Source of the DNA: JAAXQD01 sp032126435
GTDB taxonomy: Bacteria > Desulfobacterota > Desulfobacteria > Desulfobacterales > UBA11574
Direction: 5' to 3'
Assembly: GCA_032126435.1 (NCBI GenBank)
Contig: JAQBBE010000214.1
Coordinates: 1-18,961 of the forward strand
DNA: 18,961 nt
Shown here piece after piece: positions 16,145 to 18,961 of the stretch (its first letter is position 1; each line of letters opens with the position of its first letter). The notes below the pieces were generated by a model. The model searched no databases and was not told where the DNA came from. It was given only the letters and a program-made list of their open reading frames with translations. The position numbers and the translations under genes were made by a program.

Positions 16145-17946
16145 GTCCGTACCGCTTCCTTTTCCTCATAATCTTCGATCATGGCGATGAAGGTGTCCTC
16201 CATGCTGGGATCTGGATTCCGGGGCGTTCGGAACCGGGCTTTTACCTCTTCAGGGGTCCCCTGACCCAGTATCTCTCCCTGGGCCATGATGACCAGCCGG
16301 TCACAGTACTCCGCCTCTTCCATGAAATGCGTGGTCACCATGATGGTGACATTGGACTCCGCCAGACTGTTGATGCGGCGCCAGAACTCCCGACGGGCAA
16401 TGGGATCCACTCCGGAGGTGGGTTCGTCCAGAAACAGAATCTCCGGTTCGTGCATAAGGGCCGCTGCAAGGGCAAGCCGCTGCTTGTAGCCCAGCGGCAG
16501 ATCTCTGCTTGGGGTATCCGCCATCTTGGCGAGTCCGAAGGAATCCAACGCCCACGCGATCCGCTCCTTCTGACGTCTGCCTCCCAGACCATACGCACTG
16601 CTGATAAACCGCAAGTTCTGCCGCACCGTCAGGCCGACATACAGGGAAAACTTCTGGGCCATATAGCCGATCCGGGCCCGGGCCTGGGCCGCCGCAACCC
16701 GAAGGTTTTTACCGGCCACGCTGAGTTTACCCCCGGATGCGGGAAGCAGGCCGCAAAGCATACGGAAGGTGGTGGATTTACCCGCGCCGTTGGCACCGAG
16801 AAGCCCGAAAATCTCACCTTGCTTCACCGTAAAGCTTATCCCTTTCACCGCATAGAAGTCCCCGAAACGACGCTTAACCTTCTCCACCACGATGATATCT
16901 TTGCCCGAGCCTTTGTGTGGGGCATGGGAGATTTTTTCCGTCTCGAGATGCGCAACTTTTTCATCACCCGCCGTTCGGTGTTTGAGCAGGGCGATAAAAA
17001 CATCTTCAAACCGGGCAGGGACCGCTTGAACAGACCATTCTGATCCGACGCCAAAGTGCTTTGCCACTTGGTCGGCCTCAAGGGGTTGATCGGTTACCAG
17101 CCGGACCTTGTTTCCCAGGATAATGGCGTCGATCACACCCGGCATTGCGCGTATATGCTCCTGAAGTCGGCGCCGGCTCTCACCTTCAGAACTCAGCATG
17201 AATGTCTGCTTGTTGAGCTGTCCACTGAATTGAGACGGGGCATCCTGGCCCAGAATATACCCTTCGTGCATCAGGATGACCTCCTGGCATCTCTCGGCCT
17301 CATCCAGATAGGCCGTGCTCAGGAGTACGCTGATCCCTTCCTGCTGAACCAGTCGGTAGACGATGGCCCAGAGTTCACGTCTGGATACCGGATCGACCCC
17401 CACGGTGGCTTCATCCAGGAGAAGGAGTTCAGGAGGTTTCACAAGGGTGCAGGCAAGGCCCAATTTCTGTTTCATGCCGCCCGAGAGTTTTCCGGCAAGC
17501 CTTCCGGTAAAGGCGGCAAGTCCGGTCATCTTCATGAGTTCTTCATAACGTTTGAAACGATGGTCCTTGGGAACGCCCTGGAGATCGGCATAAAGATCCA
17601 TGTTTTCCTGGACCGTAAGGTCTTCATAAAGTCCAAAGCGCTGGGGCATGTATCCGATGGAAGCCTGAACCATGAGAGGATCCCGGGCAACGTCCATACC
17701 CAGAACGGAAATTTTGCCGCTGTCAGGCACCAGAAGCCCTGCAATCATCCGCATAAGGGTGGTCTTTCCCGCGCCGTCCGGACCGATAAGACCGGTAACC
17801 ACGCCGCGCCTGACCTTGGCGCTGATACCTTTCAGGGCGCTGATCCGCTGCTTGCCGGCCAGAAAATTCTTTTTAATTCTCTCGATGCGCAGCACATATC
17901 CCGATTTCTCCGCCCCGCGCTCTTGTTCCCGGGTCATATCAATCAT
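16141..17946 (-). CDS. ybhF: Double-NBD ABC ATPase, YbhF-like
   Basis: 601 residues with two fused nucleotide-binding domains. NBD1 (about 18-245): Walker A GPDGAGKT (55-62), signature LSGGMKQ (154-160), Walker B LLLLDEA (174-180). The switch position reads STAYLDE, with Ala212 where His is usual. NBD2 (about 350-575): Walker A GANGAGKS (384-391), signature LPLGYKQ (483-489) instead of LSGGxxQ, Walker B LFLDEPT (504-510), switch H540. A linker of about 100 residues joins them. The start overlaps the adaptor gene end by 8 bases (ATGATTGA), and another ATG lies 9 bases downstream. It energises the two permeases. Confidence 0.93.
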   Translation of the reverse strand: MIDMTREQERGAEKSGYVLRIERIKKNFLAGKQRISALKGISAKVRRGVVTGLIGPDGAGKTTLMRMIAGLLVPDSGKISVLGMDVARDPLMVQASIGYMPQRFGLYEDLTVQENMDLYADLQGVPKDHRFKRYEELMKMTGLAAFTGRLAGKLSGGMKQKLGLACTLVKPPELLLLDEATVGVDPVSRRELWAIVYRLVQQEGISVLLSTAYLDEAERCQEVILMHEGYILGQDAPSQFSGQLNKQTFMLSSEGESRRRLQEHIRAMPGVIDAIILGNKVRLVTDQPLEADQVAKHFGVGSEWSVQAVPARFEDVFIALLKHRTAGDEKVAHLETEKISHAPHKGSGKDIIVVEKVKRRFGDFYAVKGISFTVKQGEIFGLLGANGAGKSTTFRMLCGLLPASGGKLSVAGKNLRVAAAQARARIGYMAQKFSLYVGLTVRQNLRFISSAYGLGGRRQKERIAWALDSFGLAKMADTPSRDLPLGYKQRLALAAALMHEPEILFLDEPTSGVDPIARREFWRRINSLAESNVTIMVTTHFMEEAEYCDRLVIMAQGEILGQGTPEEVKARFRTPRNPDPSMEDTFIAMIEDYEEKEAVRT

Positions 17947-18961
17947 CCCGACAGACAGAGGAACCCGGCGGGTTCTTGTCCGAGTCCGATGAATCGAACC
18001 GGAGGGTCACCGTCGCCGGCATTCCCAGGCGCAGCTCATTGTTGGGATTGCACACATAGGCCCGGATCTGATAGACCAAGCGGGTGCGGAGCTCGGGCGT
18101 CTCGACGTTTTTCGGGGTAAACTCGGCGGTGGGCGAGATATAACCGATCCATCCCTTATAAATCTTTCCGGGAAAGCTGTCCGTGGTAATCTCCGCCTTC
18201 ATTCCGGGGATGATCTTTCCCAGGCTCGGCTCGGGCACATAGGCACGGACCCACATGGGCCTGTCAAGGGCCATGGTAAATACGGGGGTCGTGGGCGACG
18301 CCATGTCGCCGGGCTCCATAATGCGATCCTGTATCACCCCGGCTGACGGGGCATAGAGCTTTGTATCCGCAAGCTTTTGCCCGGCGAGCGCCAGGGTCGC
18401 CTGATACCCCTTCAAGCGGGCCTCGGCAGCCGCTATATCCTCTTTCCTGGGGCCGATTACGGCAAGCATCAACCCTTCTTCGACAGCCTTGAGATCGGCC
18501 TTGGCCGTCTTGAGTTTTGCGGTGGCTTCGTCCAGTTGCTGCTGGGGAACATATTTCCCCCTCACAAGTTTTTTAATCCGCTCATAGGTAAGTTCGTTAA
18601 CCTGTAAAACCGCTTCGGCAGCCTTGACCCGCTCTCCGGCCGTCTTGATATCCTGGGGCCTCGAGCCGGCAAGCATACGGGCCAGCACCTGTTTCTGGGC
18701 ATTCACATTCCCTTCAGCCTCTTTTACAGCCATCTCATAGCGGACAGAATCCATTTCAGCCAGCAGCTGCCCCGGCTTAACCACATCTCCCTCATGAACC
18801 AGCAGGCGTTCAATACGCCCGATGTCGTAGAAGGCCAGCCGGCTCTGGCGGATATCCACGTTCCCATAGAGCCTCATGACGCCTTCCGGCATATTTTCAC
18901 GCCTTTTAAGGCGATACACACCCCCGGCAATCAGTCCCGCTACCAGTAATAACACAATTCC
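17939..18961 (-). CDS. ybhG: HlyD-family periplasmic adaptor, YbhG-like, 5' end missing
   Basis: The frame is open to the right edge. The first possible start, a GTG at 18955, leaves a bare membrane anchor, so the true start probably lies just outside. From that GTG it is 338 residues (YbhG is about 332). An N-terminal anchor is followed by a biotinyl-lipoyl half-motif (about 33-68), a long coiled-coil hairpin (about 70-195) with the duplicated GSRPQDI (97-103) and GPRKEDI (168-174), the second lipoyl half (about 197-230) and a beta-barrel domain (about 231-320). Such adaptors link an inner-membrane ABC pump to an outer-membrane TolC-type channel, which is not in this window. First gene of the ybhGFSR-type operon. 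Confidence 0.9.
   Translation of the reverse strand, partial: GIVLLLVAGLIAGGVYRLKRRENMPEGVMRLYGNVDIRQSRLAFYDIGRIERLLVHEGDVVKPGQLLAEMDSVRYEMAVKEAEGNVNAQKQVLARMLAGSRPQDIKTAGERVKAAEAVLQVNELTYERIKKLVRGKYVPQQQLDEATAKLKTAKADLKAVEEGLMLAVIGPRKEDIAAAEARLKGYQATLALAGQKLADTKLYAPSAGVIQDRIMEPGDMASPTTPVFTMALDRPMWVRAYVPEPSLGKIIPGMKAEITTDSFPGKIYKGWIGYISPTAEFTPKNVETPELRTRLVYQIRAYVCNPNNELRLGMPATVTLRFDSSDSDKNPPGSSVCRDD

Overview
The window (about 19 kb) looks like a chromosomal segment of an anaerobic deltaproteobacterium (Desulfobacterota, Desulfobacteraceae-like). This is inferred from four things: the very long CoA-dehydratase activase, the sigma54/7TMR two-component pair, the GldG/DUF4340 ABC operon, and an intergenic four-helix-bundle relic with TGAAYCCT-type repeats. 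No rRNA, tRNA, CRISPR array, transposase or phage gene was seen.

Layout. (1) 1-2444, minus strand: 5' part of a giant 2-hydroxyacyl-CoA dehydratase activase with two BadF/BadG ATPase domains, a Cys cluster and a DUF2229 start, cut by the left edge. (2) 3016-7045, minus strand: a two-component operon. A lipoprotein-anchored 7TMR-DISM/PAS histidine kinase is followed by an NtrC-type sigma54 response regulator. (3) 7617-8516, plus strand: the membrane zinc protease HtpX, alone, with an AT-rich leader carrying a tandem GTTAAAC repeat. (4) 8641-13478, plus strand: a tight four-gene operon of GldA-like ATPase, GldF-like permease, GldG-family protein and DUF4340 protein. (5) 13479-13872: a repeat-rich convergent intergenic region holding a C-terminal fragment of what looks like a four-helix-bundle (S23/Avd-like) protein, between inverted palindromes and inverted 8-bp arrays. 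(6) 13873-18961, minus strand: a ybhGFSR-type ABC exporter operon of HlyD-family adaptor (cut by the right edge), double-NBD ATPase and two ABC-2 permeases.

How the parts relate. The kinase and regulator form one signalling unit, but no convincing -24/-12 promoter was found in the window, so its target is unknown. The two ABC systems belong to the same ABC-2 superfamily but differ in kind. One is a Gld-type complex with large extracytoplasmic GldG and DUF4340 proteins. The other is a classical efflux/export pump with a periplasmic adaptor. Their operons converge on the repeat-rich region. The most unusual features are that decayed element and the Gld-like operon with its unknown substrate. 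A third is the asymmetric nucleotide-binding sites of the YbhF-like ATPase. No complete new defence or mobile system is evident.
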